Positions 36,809 through 63,544 of a DNA stretch of 64,000 bases are shown piece by piece. A program made the translations under genes and the position numbers. Source of the DNA: Danio rerio (lineage: Eukaryota > Chordata > Actinopteri > Cypriniformes > Danionidae); contig NC_133180.1 of NCBI RefSeq assembly GCF_049306965.1, positions 44,599,001-44,663,000 of the forward strand, read 5' to 3'. The notes under the pieces are model-generated. The model worked only from the letters and a program-made list of their open reading frames with translations, was not told the origin of the DNA and ran no database searches. Every line of letters starts with the position of its first letter. Position 1 is the stretch's first letter.

Positions 36809-37660
36809 CCTGACAAAAGTATTGTCGTCTATCAAAGTTTTATAATAACTTGACTTCTAGTTGATCATTTGGGATAAGAAGTGACTTATATGAAAGGCAA
36901 AGGCTTCTACATGTTAAATTTAACACAAAATATGATCATGCCTTGATTTGTAGTCATTTAATTAGGTCAGTAAGGTCTGACTTTGCTTAGACAAAAATCT
37001 TGTCACTTAACATAAATAATTTACAGTATAGAATATAAATGTGCTGCAGTGGAAAAATAATGAATATTGTGTATGACTCCCATGAGCTTGGAGGACTGCA
37101 TCCATACATCTCTGCAATGCAGTAATAAAGTCATCTGGAACGGCAAAAAAGTGCTCCTGCAAGACTACCAGAGTTCACCAAGATCCCCTGGATTAATCTT
37201 CAATGCCTCCTGCTTCAGCGCACCCTCAATAATGTTTATGTCTGGTGAATGGGCTGGTCAATTCTGGAGCACGGTGACCTCCTTTTCTTTCAGGAACTTT
37301 GATGTGGAGGCTGAACTATAAGGAGTGCTATACTGCTGAAGATGAAGGCAGCACTAATGTCTTGATACCTCTGGCTGTTGATGTTACCATCCACTCTGCA
37401 GACTCTCACACACCCCCATACTGAATGTAACCCCAAACCATAACTTTTTCCTTTACCAAACTTGACTGATTTCTGTGAGAATCTTGGATCCATGCAGGTT
37501 CCTTTAGGTCTTCTGCAGTATTTGTGATGTTTGGGATTCAGTTCAACAAATAATTCATCTGAAGAATTAACCCTCTGGCACTTTTCCAAATGATCAACTA
37601 GAAGTCAAATAATTATTTGTTGCTCTTACAACAGGGATCGATGAGAAGACTTTTGTCAGG
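36809..37660. mobile_element. Non-autonomous DNA transposon 3' of the smn1 stop
   Basis: Ends CCTGACAAAAGTATTG and AGACTTTTGTCAGG are inverted, and further in AACTTGACTTCTAGTTGATC (left) pairs with GATCAACTAGAAGTCAA (right). The interior is a known high-copy zebrafish sequence (GTTGATGTTACCATCCACTC, AATCTTGGATCCATGCAGGT). Two open frames inside it are not genes. Confidence 0.8.
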
Positions 37661-37767
37661 AAGTGAACACATCTACTCAACCCAAACCCTCCCTATATCT
37701 AGAAATTCAAATTTAACAGTGATCCATGTGAAATTATGAGACTGAAAAAAAACAAACCGTTGGGTTT

Positions 37768-43858
<6,091 letters not shown>

Positions 43859-44060
43859 GGGGATGTATGAAAATTTTAAATATTTCCCAAGTCCAACGTG
43901 CGCCACTCTGATGAACGCAGCTGCTGATGACGTACAAATCACGCGACGCTTGCCTTGCCATGTCCTGGCATAATTAATGAATTGTTCTTTTGAGTCGGAT
44001 CTTTTTAGCAGATTCATTCAGCGGTCGTACTGAATCTTTTATGGCTCGATAAGCACATTC
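43859..44060 (-). promoter_or_regulatory. smn1 proximal promoter region
   Basis: Locally CpG-richer stretch just upstream of the smn1 ATG. It includes a CRE-like TGACGTA at 43928-43934. No TATA box is evident. Assignment as promoter is by position only. Confidence 0.35.
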
Positions 44061-44245
44061 GAAGGAAACTTACTCGGTTGTTTTGTCAAAGCTCATGTAC
44101 AGAAAGATTTGGTCAGATTTTTTGAGCGGCGTTAATTCAGTCTTATAATAGATATGTATATATCTATGTTATTTTATAAGTGACTTTGAAATTAGTTTTA
44201 AACGTGTTTTTTCCACGATTCAAAATAATATTTGGAAAACATACA

Positions 44246-44476
44246 GTCAAATGTTTGGGGTCAGTTTTTTCATGTTTTATAAAGGAAATTATTGTATTCA
44301 TCAAGGTGGCATTTATTAAATGTAAAAAAAATAAAGTTTAATTGCTAAATATTTATAAAAAAAATAATAATGCTTTTTTATTGTATTTAGTTTCAAATTT
44401 AATTATTACTCCAGTCATTATTGCTTTTAACAATTACCATTAAGATTAATAAAATAATGATAATAATTATTATTAA

Positions 44477-44516
<40 letters not shown>

Positions 44517-44777
44517 TTTAATAGTGATTTCTGAAGGATCACGTGACTCTAAAGACTGGAGTAATGAAGCTTAAAAATCAATCATCTTTAAAATCACTGG
44601 AATAAATGATTAAATTAAATGATAAACTACTTTTGAACAGTTTCTTTATAGTGTAAATAACATTTCACAATTTTTACTGTATTTTGATGAAATAAATGCA
44701 GCTTTGTTGAGCAGGAGAAGCTTATTTTAAATAATTTAAAAATCATACTGACCCCAAACTTTTGACCGGTAGTGTAC
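44246..44777. repeat. MITE, GTCAAAAGTTTGGGGTCAG family, between smn1 and hspb11
   Basis: Left ACAGTCAAATGTTTGGGGTC and right GACCCCAAACTTTTGACCGG are inverted. A (TTA)n tract occurs at 44460-44515. The best preserved copy of the family here. Confidence 0.82.
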
Positions 44778-44779
44778 AT

Positions 44780-45225
44780 AATTAATTTATGTTTCATATT
44801 AGCCAAGTTTCATATTGATAAATGTAGGTTTATTGGCTATTGATATTTGTTTAGTCCATAAACAAATGTCTTCTTATATTCTTTCTTTGTGTCTCTTTGT
44901 AACCGTGTTAGTGTTTGAGTATATTATTGTTTTTTTTTATTATTTACAGTTTGCTTCGTTTCTAAGCTCATAATATATATTTTTTTACAATATTAACATT
45001 AATAAAAACGTAATTCAAAAAGTGTAAATAAATTTGAAGGAAAATGGATTTAAAATTACTGATTGCAAAAACTTAAGCAAAACAAAACAAACTTTTTTCT
45101 CCTAAATTACTTATTTATGAACTAATGAGACTGTAATAAAACTGGAATATATAAAAGTACAACAAAAAAGACTTGCATTATAATTAGTAAACAAAGTCAT
45201 GTCATTAATTAAACTGCTTCCTTTG
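44780..45225. other. AT-rich intergenic sequence, nothing recognised
   Basis: Lies between the MITE and the hspb11 promoter; no feature seen. Confidence 0.5.
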
Positions 45226-45304
45226 TGTAACCGGTTCTTTGAAATGAACCGCTCGAACAAACCGATTCACAGAAACGACTCGTCAACAACAACTCGGGCT
45301 TGCC

Positions 45305-45317
45305 GTTGCTAAGCAAC
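45305..45317 (+). promoter_or_regulatory. RFX X-box upstream of hspb11
   Basis: GTTGCTAAGCAAC is a perfect inverted repeat (GTTGCT-A-AGCAAC) matching the imperfect palindrome bound by RFX factors. It ends 74 bp before the hspb11 ATG. RFX2/RFX3 are known activators of ciliary genes through promoter X-boxes, and the downstream gene encodes an IFT subunit. Confidence 0.75.
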
Positions 45318-45391
45318 TCATATTTCCTCCGCGTCAAAACTGCTGCTTCTGACGTTTAACGTTATGTATCTGTAAATATCTAAAACTCGAA

Positions 45392-46452
45392 ATGCTGGAT
45401 GCTGCTTTGAGTTCATACGGAGCTCAGGTTGTGCTGGCTTCATCGGGCGACGAGAATCATCCACCGGAGAACATTATCGACGGGTTTGTGGACTATGATG
45501 AGCCAACTAACATAGTTTAGCTAACATTAACGCTAACAAAGCATTGACCGAATATCTTTGCTCTCATTAACATATTTTGTTTCTTTCCATAGAAAAAAAG
45601 AGACGTTCTGGATTACCACAGGCCTGTTTCCACAGGAGTTTATCATCCGTTTCCCAGATAACATGAAGATTCTCACAGTCTCCATTCACAGTTACAACAG
45701 TGAGCTTTCAAAACAAACATTTAAGGGATGTTATCTCATGTAATGTTGTCTAATGTAGTTTATTTCATTGCAGTTAAAAGACTGAGGATAGAAAAGAGCA
45801 CATCCGACGATGGTGATCATTTTGAAGAAGTTGCAGATACAGGTAGATCTGAAACCACTCGTATTACACTGTCATTCATTGATTTTCCTACTGAGGTAAA
45901 GTTGGTTTTACATTCGCACATTCATTCAATGGCAATTTGACATTGTCCCTATAATGTTTACCATGATACTTTTTTGATATTCGGTCTGAAATTACAAGCA
46001 TGACTTTACAACAACATCAGCAAACCCACAAACTGTGAACCCTGTTGTACTTTGAGTTATTGGCTGCTAATATAATTTTGCTATATAGAATACGCAAATA
46101 AAACATTTCTGAAATTTTCTTATTGAGAAGGTCAAAATGTGCGAATATAAAACCAACTATACCTCAATGATTTTCCTATTTATTTTTGAGCGTCATTTTT
46201 ACTCAAATATTGTTTGTTTCAGAGTTTGAGCACATAGAAAGCAGCCTGCAGGCCAACGATGTTTCTGTGAGTTAGCCACATTTCATTTAATCTCTACATA
46301 CAGTAAAACACTTCATGGTGCATACACTCATGATCCCATAATTTTTCCTTTCTCTCCAGGTAAACGTATCAAATGCAACACATTTGCGGTTCGTTATATT
46401 GTCTGGATATGACCATTTTGTGTCTGTGCACAAAGTTAGTGTAGAGTCATGA
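45392..46452 (+). CDS. hspb11: Intraflagellar transport protein 25 (IFT25/HSPB11), 5 exons, 134 aa
   Basis: Small jelly-roll subunit of the IFT-B complex that pairs with IFT27 and helps move Hedgehog signalling proteins out of cilia. Exons: 45392-45483, 45593-45699, 45774-45842, 46223-46266, 46360-46452; all GT-AG and in frame. The product begins MLDAALSSYGAQVVLASSGD and contains NHPPENIIDG, ETFWITTGLFPQEFIIRF, RIEKSTS and a C-terminal LRFVILSGYDHFVSVHKVS. These align through to human HSPB11, which is about 144 aa and slightly longer at the C terminus. Despite the name it is not an alpha-crystallin chaperone. An RFX-type X-box lies about 75 bp before the ATG. It is transcribed away from smn1 and ends tail-to-tail with mccc2. 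Confidence 0.93.
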
Positions 46453-46623
46453 GATCTGCATCTCTTTTTGTACATTTTCATCAAGCATCTTTCATCTAAA
46501 GCTTTGTTATAAAAATAATCATGTGGCTCACTGTATATTTTTCTTAAATAAATCTTTAATTTTTCAGTTGTTCATTCAAGTCTCCTCCAGTGTTTCTATG
46601 ACTTTTGACTTATCTTTAATCGA

Positions 46624-46637
46624 AATAAAGCTTTATT
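46624..46637. terminator. Palindromic bidirectional poly(A) signal between hspb11 and mccc2
   Basis: AATAAAGCTTTATT is its own reverse complement, so both strands carry AATAAA. It is 172 nt past the hspb11 stop and 632 nt past the mccc2 stop. Other candidates are AATAAA at 46548-46553 (+) for hspb11 and TTTATT at 46980-46985 (AATAAA on -) for mccc2, so actual use is uncertain. Confidence 0.5.
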
Positions 46638-47268
46638 AAAAATACAAATATTGGATAAAAAAATGTTCATGGAAATTTGCCCTGACAACTGTAATAAAAG
46701 AAATTATGTGATACAACAAACGCTAAAGTATTAAAAGTACTAAAACACAGATAGAAAGGTTTAAAGTTTTAAAATAGGCAACAAAAGCTGACACAATTAC
46801 AAACATTTGAAATATAATTTAAGATGAAAATTACAACTATAAAAACAACAGCTAAACTAAACAGACTAAACTTTATAAGTCTTATACCCTTTCATACATA
46901 GATAAATGCAAATAAGCAAAACATCTCTGGCGTCTTCATGTTGTAAAGTCATTTTGATTTCCAAAATCAGCACATTGAATTTATTAAAAATATTAAATGA
47001 TTTGTCTAAATGGACAACAACTCAGTCTTTAAACTACTGACTATAGTTAACTATAAGAGATGTTGGACCATATAAAGAACAAATACTGCAAGTACACATA
47101 TTATACTTAAAAACAACCAGATATCCACACATCATATGAAACACAACAATCTGTAATTGGTTTTATGGATTTTACTGTAGACGTCGAATATACAAAGATG
47201 AAACAAGTTAGTGTGTAGAGCCTAAAATGGAGAGAAAATCAAGTGTCTAATCTTTCACAAAACCAGAT

Positions 47269-57740
<10,472 letters not shown>

Positions 57741-57917
57741 GGTTCATCCTCAAAGGACGAACTCTGGCTGTAGCGTCCTCTGACCTCACCGCTTCTATTC
57801 GGTCGGAGACGGAGAGCAAACAGTTAACCATGAAGTTTTGCTCGCTTCTCCTCTCTGCCAATGAGAACTGCTGGAACAGGAACAGCCCCTTTTCCTTGCA
57901 CTATCACTAGCATAAAG
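57741..57917 (-). promoter_or_regulatory. mccc2 proximal promoter region
   Basis: Only 177 bp separate the mccc2 ATG from a transposon-like insertion whose target duplication begins at 57910. The stretch is GC-richer than its surroundings and has a CCAAT box (57858-57862), but no TATA box is obvious. The role is inferred from position. Confidence 0.4.
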
Positions 57918-60279
57918 TGGCAGGCACTTTTTTCCAGGGGTTTCAGTACAGCGTAACCGCTACTGCGTCATCGGGTGGGCGTGGCCTATCTGTGAATTTG
58001 CATAGGTCACGGATCATGCGCAGATTGTGAAAACAGCCGTTGGATTCAGATACCTGTACGTATTGCAGGGGTTTCGTGTCCAATGCCTTTTATATGCAGT
58101 ACAAAATAGCTGTCCTGATCGCAGGTGTTTCATGTGAAGTCAGTGAATGTTATATTAAACAAATTAACTTAAGATACCTCTCAGATTACATTAATACTGT
58201 TATAACTTAAGATACCTGTCCCGATCCCACGGCTTTTGTGCCAAAAACTTTATATATCATATACATTAACATCAGATACCTGTCCTGATCCCAGGTGTTT
58301 CATGTATGATCACTTTTATATACATTAACATCAGATACCTGTCCTGATCTCAGGTGTTTCATGTATGATCACTTTTATATACATTAACATCAGATACCTG
58401 TCCTGATCCCAGGGGTTTCATGTATGATCACTTTTATATTATATACATTAACATCAGATACCTGTCCTGATCTCAGGTGTTTCATGTATGATCACTTTTA
58501 TATTATATACATTAACATCAGATACCTGTCCTGATCCCAGGTGTTTCATGTATGATCACTTTTATATTATATACATTAACATCAGATACCTGTCCTGATC
58601 TCAGGTGTTTCATGTATGATCACTTTTATATTATATACATTAACATCAGATACCTGTCCTGATCTCAGGTGTTTCATGTATGATCACTTTTATATTATAT
58701 ACATTAACATCAGATACCTGTCCTGATCCCAGGTGTTTCATGTATGATCACTTTTATATACATTAACATCAGATACCTGTCCTGATCTCAGGTGTTTCAT
58801 GTATGATCACTTTTATATACATTAACATCAGATACCTGTCCTGATCTCAGGTGTTTCATGTATGATCACTTTTATATATATTAACATCAGATACCTGTCC
58901 TGATCTCAGGTGTTTCATGTATGATCACTTTTATATACATTAACATCAGATACCTGTCCTGATCTCAGGTGTTTCATGTATGATCACTTTTATATTATAT
59001 ACATTAACATCAGATACCTGTCCTGATCTCAGGTGTTTCATGTATGATCACTTTTATATTAGTTGACATCAGATACCTGTCCTGATCCCAGGTGTTTCAT
59101 GTATGATCACTTTTATATATATTAACATCAGATACCTGTCCTGATCCCAGGTGTTTCATGTATGATCACTTTTATATATATTAACATCAGATACCTGTCC
59201 TGATCTCAGGTGTTTCATGTATGATCACTTTTTTATATATTAACATCAGATACCTGTCCTGATCCCAGGTGTTTCATGTATGATCACTTTTTTATATATT
59301 AACATCAGATACCTGTCCTGATCTCAGGTGTTTCATGTATGATCACTTTTATATTATATACAGTAACATCAGATACCTGTCCTGATCTCAGGGGTTTCAT
59401 GTATGATCACTTTTATATATATTAACATCAGATACCTGTCCTGATCTCAGGTGTTTCATGTATGATCACTTTTATATTATATACAGTAACATCAGATACC
59501 TGTCCTGATCTCAGGGGTTTCATGTATGATCACTTTTATATTATATACAGTAACATCAGATACCTGTCCTGATCCCAGGTGTTTCATGTATGATCACTTT
59601 TATATATATTAACATCAGATACCTGTCCTGATCCCAGGGGTTTCATGTATGATCACTTTTATATATATTAACATCAAATACCTGTCCTGATCCCAGGTGT
59701 TTCATGTATGATCACTTTTATATTATATACAGTAACATCAGATACCTGTCCTGATCCCAGTTGTTTTGTGTATGATGACTTTAAATAAAAATAGAAAATA
59801 AATATGTGTTATGTTAATTAACTAAGATCGAGAAAGAAAAATTAACCACGATTTATTACAGAAAATGTGGTATTTATTTGTTTAAACATGACTGAATACC
59901 ATATTTTAAACTACAAAAACACGGTTAATCTTACCACAACCATTATTATTTGGTTTAAAATGGAAGTACAAAAGCCCAGAGACAGTAAAACGGAGTAAAA
60001 CGAGGTCAGCCGTTTTTGCTAATGAAATCTTTAAAATATAACATTATAAAACCAAAAAAACAACCTGTATGATTGTTTTTTCCCTCGTTATCCACCGCGG
60101 TAGGTTCTTTATCCATTATCATCCTGTTTGAAATGACCGCGCTAAAAAAGAACCTGTACTGCGCATGATCGGTGACCTCTCAGTATTGTTTTTTTTTAAG
60201 GGGGCGTTTCCCAAACACCGACCGAGCCACGCCCATTTTACGTCGTGGTAATGAAACCCCTGGAATTTAGTGCATGCCA
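57918..60279. mobile_element. 2.36-kb non-autonomous DNA transposon carrying a minisatellite
   Basis: An exact 8-bp duplication, GCATAAAG, flanks it (57910-57917 and 60280-60287). The ends are inverted: TGGCAGGCACTTTTTTCCAG on the left against TGGCATGCACTAAATTCCAG on the reversed right, continuing as GGGTTTCA with 27 of the first 32 bases shared. Deeper matches (GGGCGTGGC, and GGTCAC-GATCATGCGCAG) occur on both sides. No transposase frame is visible. The 8-bp duplication suggests hAT or another 8-bp superfamily, but the TGGCA terminus is not typical hAT. Confidence 0.75.
58043..59780 (+). repeat. Minisatellite, about 27 units of 58-65 bp
   Basis: Head-to-tail units built around CAGATACCTGTCCTGATC, then TCAGGTGTTTCATGTATGAT, then CACTTTTATAT(TATAT)ACATTAA. 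Length varies mainly through an optional TTATA block. The first two or three units (58043-58260) are diverged, while those from about 58262 on are nearly identical. About 20 units contain CAGGTG; others carry CAGGGG or CAGTTG. There are no unique spacers. The array sits inside the transposon-like element at 57918-60279. Confidence 0.92.
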
Positions 60280-60631
60280 GCATAAAGTCATATGGCAGAA
60301 AAAAAGAAGAAAGTTCTTTGTAGTTCTGTAAGTATTAGATAATTATTTACAAATTAGATAATTGAATAAATTAAATAAATGTATAAATACCCTAATAAAA
60401 ACAACAATAACAGACCTTTTCATTTTATGTACTTAAAAAATATGCATTTAATCTAGAAAAAAATGAAACGTTTCCTAATACAAAAAATCTCGTCTTTTCC
60501 TAACTACAGCATAAAAATATGTAACAAATGATCCACCATTTATGAAAATCGTGTTAAAAGACAAAAAAAATGAATAAATCTGCATACATTTACAATTTCC
60601 ACTTTTTACAATCAAAATACACAAATCAGTA

Positions 60632-61801
60632 CACTCACCGGCCACTTTATTAGGTACATCTTACTACTATTAGATTGACCCCCTTTTGCCTCCAGAACTG
60701 CCTTAATCATACATGGCATAGATTCAACAAGGCACTGTAAATATTTCTCAGAAATGTTGGTCCATATTAACATAATAGTATCACGCAGTTGCTGCAGATT
60801 GGTCAGCTGCACATCCATAATGTGAATCTCCCATTCCACCACATCCCAAAGGTGCTCTATTGGATTGAGATCTGATGGCTTTGGAGGCCATTTGCGTAGA
60901 GTAACCGCATTGTCATGTAAAAGAAATCAGTCTGAGATGATTCACGCTTTATGCCATGTTGCCTTATGTCGCTGGAAGTAGCCATCAGAAATTGGGTACA
61001 CTGTAGTCAAAGGGATGGACATGGTCAGCAATAATACACAGGGAGGCTGTGGCGTTGACACGAAGCTCAATTGGTAATTATGGGCCCAAAGTGTACCAAG
61101 GAAACCAGCCTGAATCATTGATACAAAGCAGGATGGATCCACACTTTTGTGTGCTTGGTGCCAAATTCTGACCCTACCATCCGAATGTCACAGCAGATAT
61201 CGAGACTCATCAGATCAGGCAACGTTTTTCCAATACTTTATTGTCCAATTTTGGTGAGCCTGTGTGAATTGTAGCCTCAGTTTCCTGTTCTTAGCTCACA
61301 GGAGTCGCACACGGTGTGGTCCTTTGCTGCTGTATTCCATCCGCCTAAGATTTGACATGTTGTGCATTCAGAGATGCTCTTCTGCATACCTCGGTTGGTA
61401 ATTTGAGTTACTGTTGCCTTTCTATCAGCTCGAACTAGTCTGGCCATTCTCCTCTGACCTCAACAAGGCATTTACGCCCACAGAACTGCCGCTCACTGGA
61501 TATTTTCTCTTTTTCGGACCATTCTCTGTAAACCCTAGAGATGTTTGTGCATGAAAGTTCCATTAGATCAGCAGTTTCTGAAATACTCAGACCAGCCCGT
61601 CTGGCACCAACAACCATGCCACGTTCAAAGTCACTTAAATCACTTTTCTTCCCAATTCTGATGCTTGGTTTGAACTGCAGCAGATCATCTTGATCATGTC
61701 TACATGCCTAAATGCATTGAGTTGCTGCCATGAGATTGGCTGCTTAGAAATTTGTTAATGAGCAGTTGGATAGGTGTACCTAATAAAGTGGCTGGTGAGT
61801 G
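60632..61801 (-). mobile_element. Decayed Tc1-like transposon
   Basis: Inverted ends CACTCACCGGCCACTTTATT (left) and the reverse of AATAAAGTGGCTGGTGAGTG (right) are flanked by TA. The minus strand holds broken transposase pieces: an N-terminal helix-turn-helix part at 61435-61617 (GARRAGLSISETADLMELS), a central part at 60942-61142 ending near the catalytic region, and a C-terminal part at 60612-60842 (MDVQLTNLQQLRDTI). At 1170 bp it is shorter than an intact Tc1 relative, and frameshifts and deletions separate the pieces, so it should be immobile on its own. Confidence 0.88.
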
Positions 61802-61804
61802 TAG

Positions 61805-62330
61805 AATTAGCAGGCTCTGTATTTTGTTAAAACTAGTTTAAATGCCTTTTTTTCACTTTAAAACTATCACCACATGCTAATAAATAAATATACGAATTAA
61901 TAAAAAAGCTCCTTACTCTTTTTTTTTTTTTTTACCCAGTCAAATTTAAAATGAAAGGGACAGTGAACAAAACATTTAATTGACCATTTTGTTCCAGATT
62001 AGTTTGAGGTTCTTCTGTTCAAAAGAAAGACTTAACAAAATAATTGAAAACTGGTGTACATTGACTTCTATAGTTGGTGTTTTTTATCATATGGATATCA
62101 ATAACTACTGGTTTCCAAAATTCTTCAAAACCTTTTTATGGTTCGACATAAAAAAATAAAATAAAATAAAAAAAAAAACTTACAAAGGTTTGGAGGCACT
62201 CATGAGTAAAAGGTGATTAAATTTCCTTTTTTCCTGAGAGCTAAACATTTAAAACTAAAATTCTGTTTCATTTAAATCAAAATAATTTAGAGTTCACAAT
62301 ATAAAAAAAAAGTTGGAAAAAGTTGAATCC
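61805..62330. other. AT-rich sequence with a decayed MITE, downstream of bdp1
   Basis: Includes a diverged copy of the AGTTCACCCAAAA family (about 61950-62230). Nothing else recognised. Confidence 0.5.
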
Positions 62331-62834
62331 ATTTATTTATTTGTTCATTTCATTTGTTTCTAATTACTAAACTGCTGTGATATCCAGACTGCCACATACA
62401 GCCAAAACAACTGACAATTGAAAGGTTATTTCTTACTGGAGAAAGATATTGTAAAGCTTCAATCTCAAAGAAAAACACAAGAAATAACATGTTAACCATT
62501 AAAAACAAATATATTTCCACTGAACAACACAAGAGCTTTAAACTCAAAATCAGTCAGTAAAAATCACACTGGTGACACAATGTGACTGTGAGTGATGTTC
62601 AATAGTAAATAAATAGAAATAAATAAGAGCTGTGATTAAACATCAACAAAAAGAATAAAGAATTGCAGAAAAATTCAACAGACATTTTTTTTCCATCATA
62701 AACAAAATGAAATTAGACAAACTATTAAAATTGCTCACAGCCACTCTTTCAGTAAATTAGTGTAACATTGTTCACTCTATAGTGCAATGAACAGAAATAG
62801 CAGCAGTGAAAATTACCCAAAAAATCACAAATGA

Positions 62835-63462
62835 TTAGTCGGTATCCTCGACTTCAGTGAAGATATCATCCAGGAAGAACTGAGACACCTGAACTGGATC
62901 CTTAGAAGATTCCCCAGCAGAAGGGCTGCTTTGAGGAGACTGAACAACAGAGCATATGATATTATTAAAAATGCCTCAGATGAAAGATGTCAAAATTGCA
63001 CTCATTACAACACAATGGTTTGCCTATAGATAATTTATTTGATGGCGGTGTGTACAGTACCTGCCCATCTGCCGATGTTTGAGAGGCTGTGGGTGCTCTA
63101 GCTGGAGATGAGGTAGGTGTTATAGGAATACGGTGAAGAACAATCTTTGGTGAGAATCCTGATGGTACATGTGTCTCTTCACCAGCTTGCAGTTCAAAAC
63201 CAGGACTTCTGCTTCCAAGCAAAGCCAGAGATGATACTATTTGGGTTTCATTTCTAGGAGTACAAAGAGACTGATTTGGTCGAGTAGTTGCTTTTAATTT
63301 GAACAGCAGAACATATTCTCTTTCTTTCTTTCTTTCTATCCATCCATTCATCAAATATGTTTAGCAAAACGTGTGCATTACTGTAAGTTTTAACAAGATT
63401 TTGTTGTAGTCTGGCCTTTCCACAAATCACCACCTTCTCTGGGTGAAAGGGTTTGAATAAAC
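62835..63462 (-). CDS. bdp1: C-terminal exons of TFIIIB subunit B'' (BDP1), partial
   Basis: BDP1 is the Myb/SANT subunit of TFIIIB that opens RNA polymerase III promoters; only its C-terminal tail is here. Exons in coding order: 63462-63382, 63290-63061, 62939-62835 (stop TAA 62837-62835). The final residues are QFFLDDIFTEVEDTD, matching the conserved acidic BDP1 end as I recall it (DIFTEVDE). The Ser/Pro/Thr-rich text before it (SPKIVLHRIPITPTSSPARA) also suits BDP1's poorly conserved tail. Position supports it: BDP1 adjoins MCCC2 in the same orientation in human. The acceptor at 63290 was preferred over one at 63253 because it keeps frame with the upstream exon, though its pyrimidine tract is poor. 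The SANT domain and N terminus lie beyond the window. A likely poly(A) signal is TTTATT near 62332-62341 (AATAAA on -). Confidence 0.72.
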
Positions 63463-63544
63463 CTAAAAAGATATAAATGCTTTGGTACTTGCTTCCAAAA
63501 AAAGGTTTTGGTTGTTAAGGCAGACCAAAAAGATTAAAAATACA

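Noticed and set aside
37067-37589. Two open frames between nos2 and smn1
   Set aside because: Both lie inside the DNA transposon 36809-37660.
58043-59780. CRISPR-like array
   Set aside because: Units are contiguous with no unique spacers, and the setting is a vertebrate genome. It is a minisatellite.
57935-60262. Setting the satellite element's ends at CAGGGGTTTC, a typical hAT start
   Set aside because: The 8-mers outside those points (CTTTTTTC and GAATTTAG) do not match. Moving out to TGGCA gives an exact 8-bp duplication and longer inverted ends.
63061-63253. Acceptor at 63253 for the penultimate bdp1 exon, with a better pyrimidine tract
   Set aside because: It leaves the wrong phase relative to the upstream exon ending at 63382; the acceptor at 63290 keeps frame.
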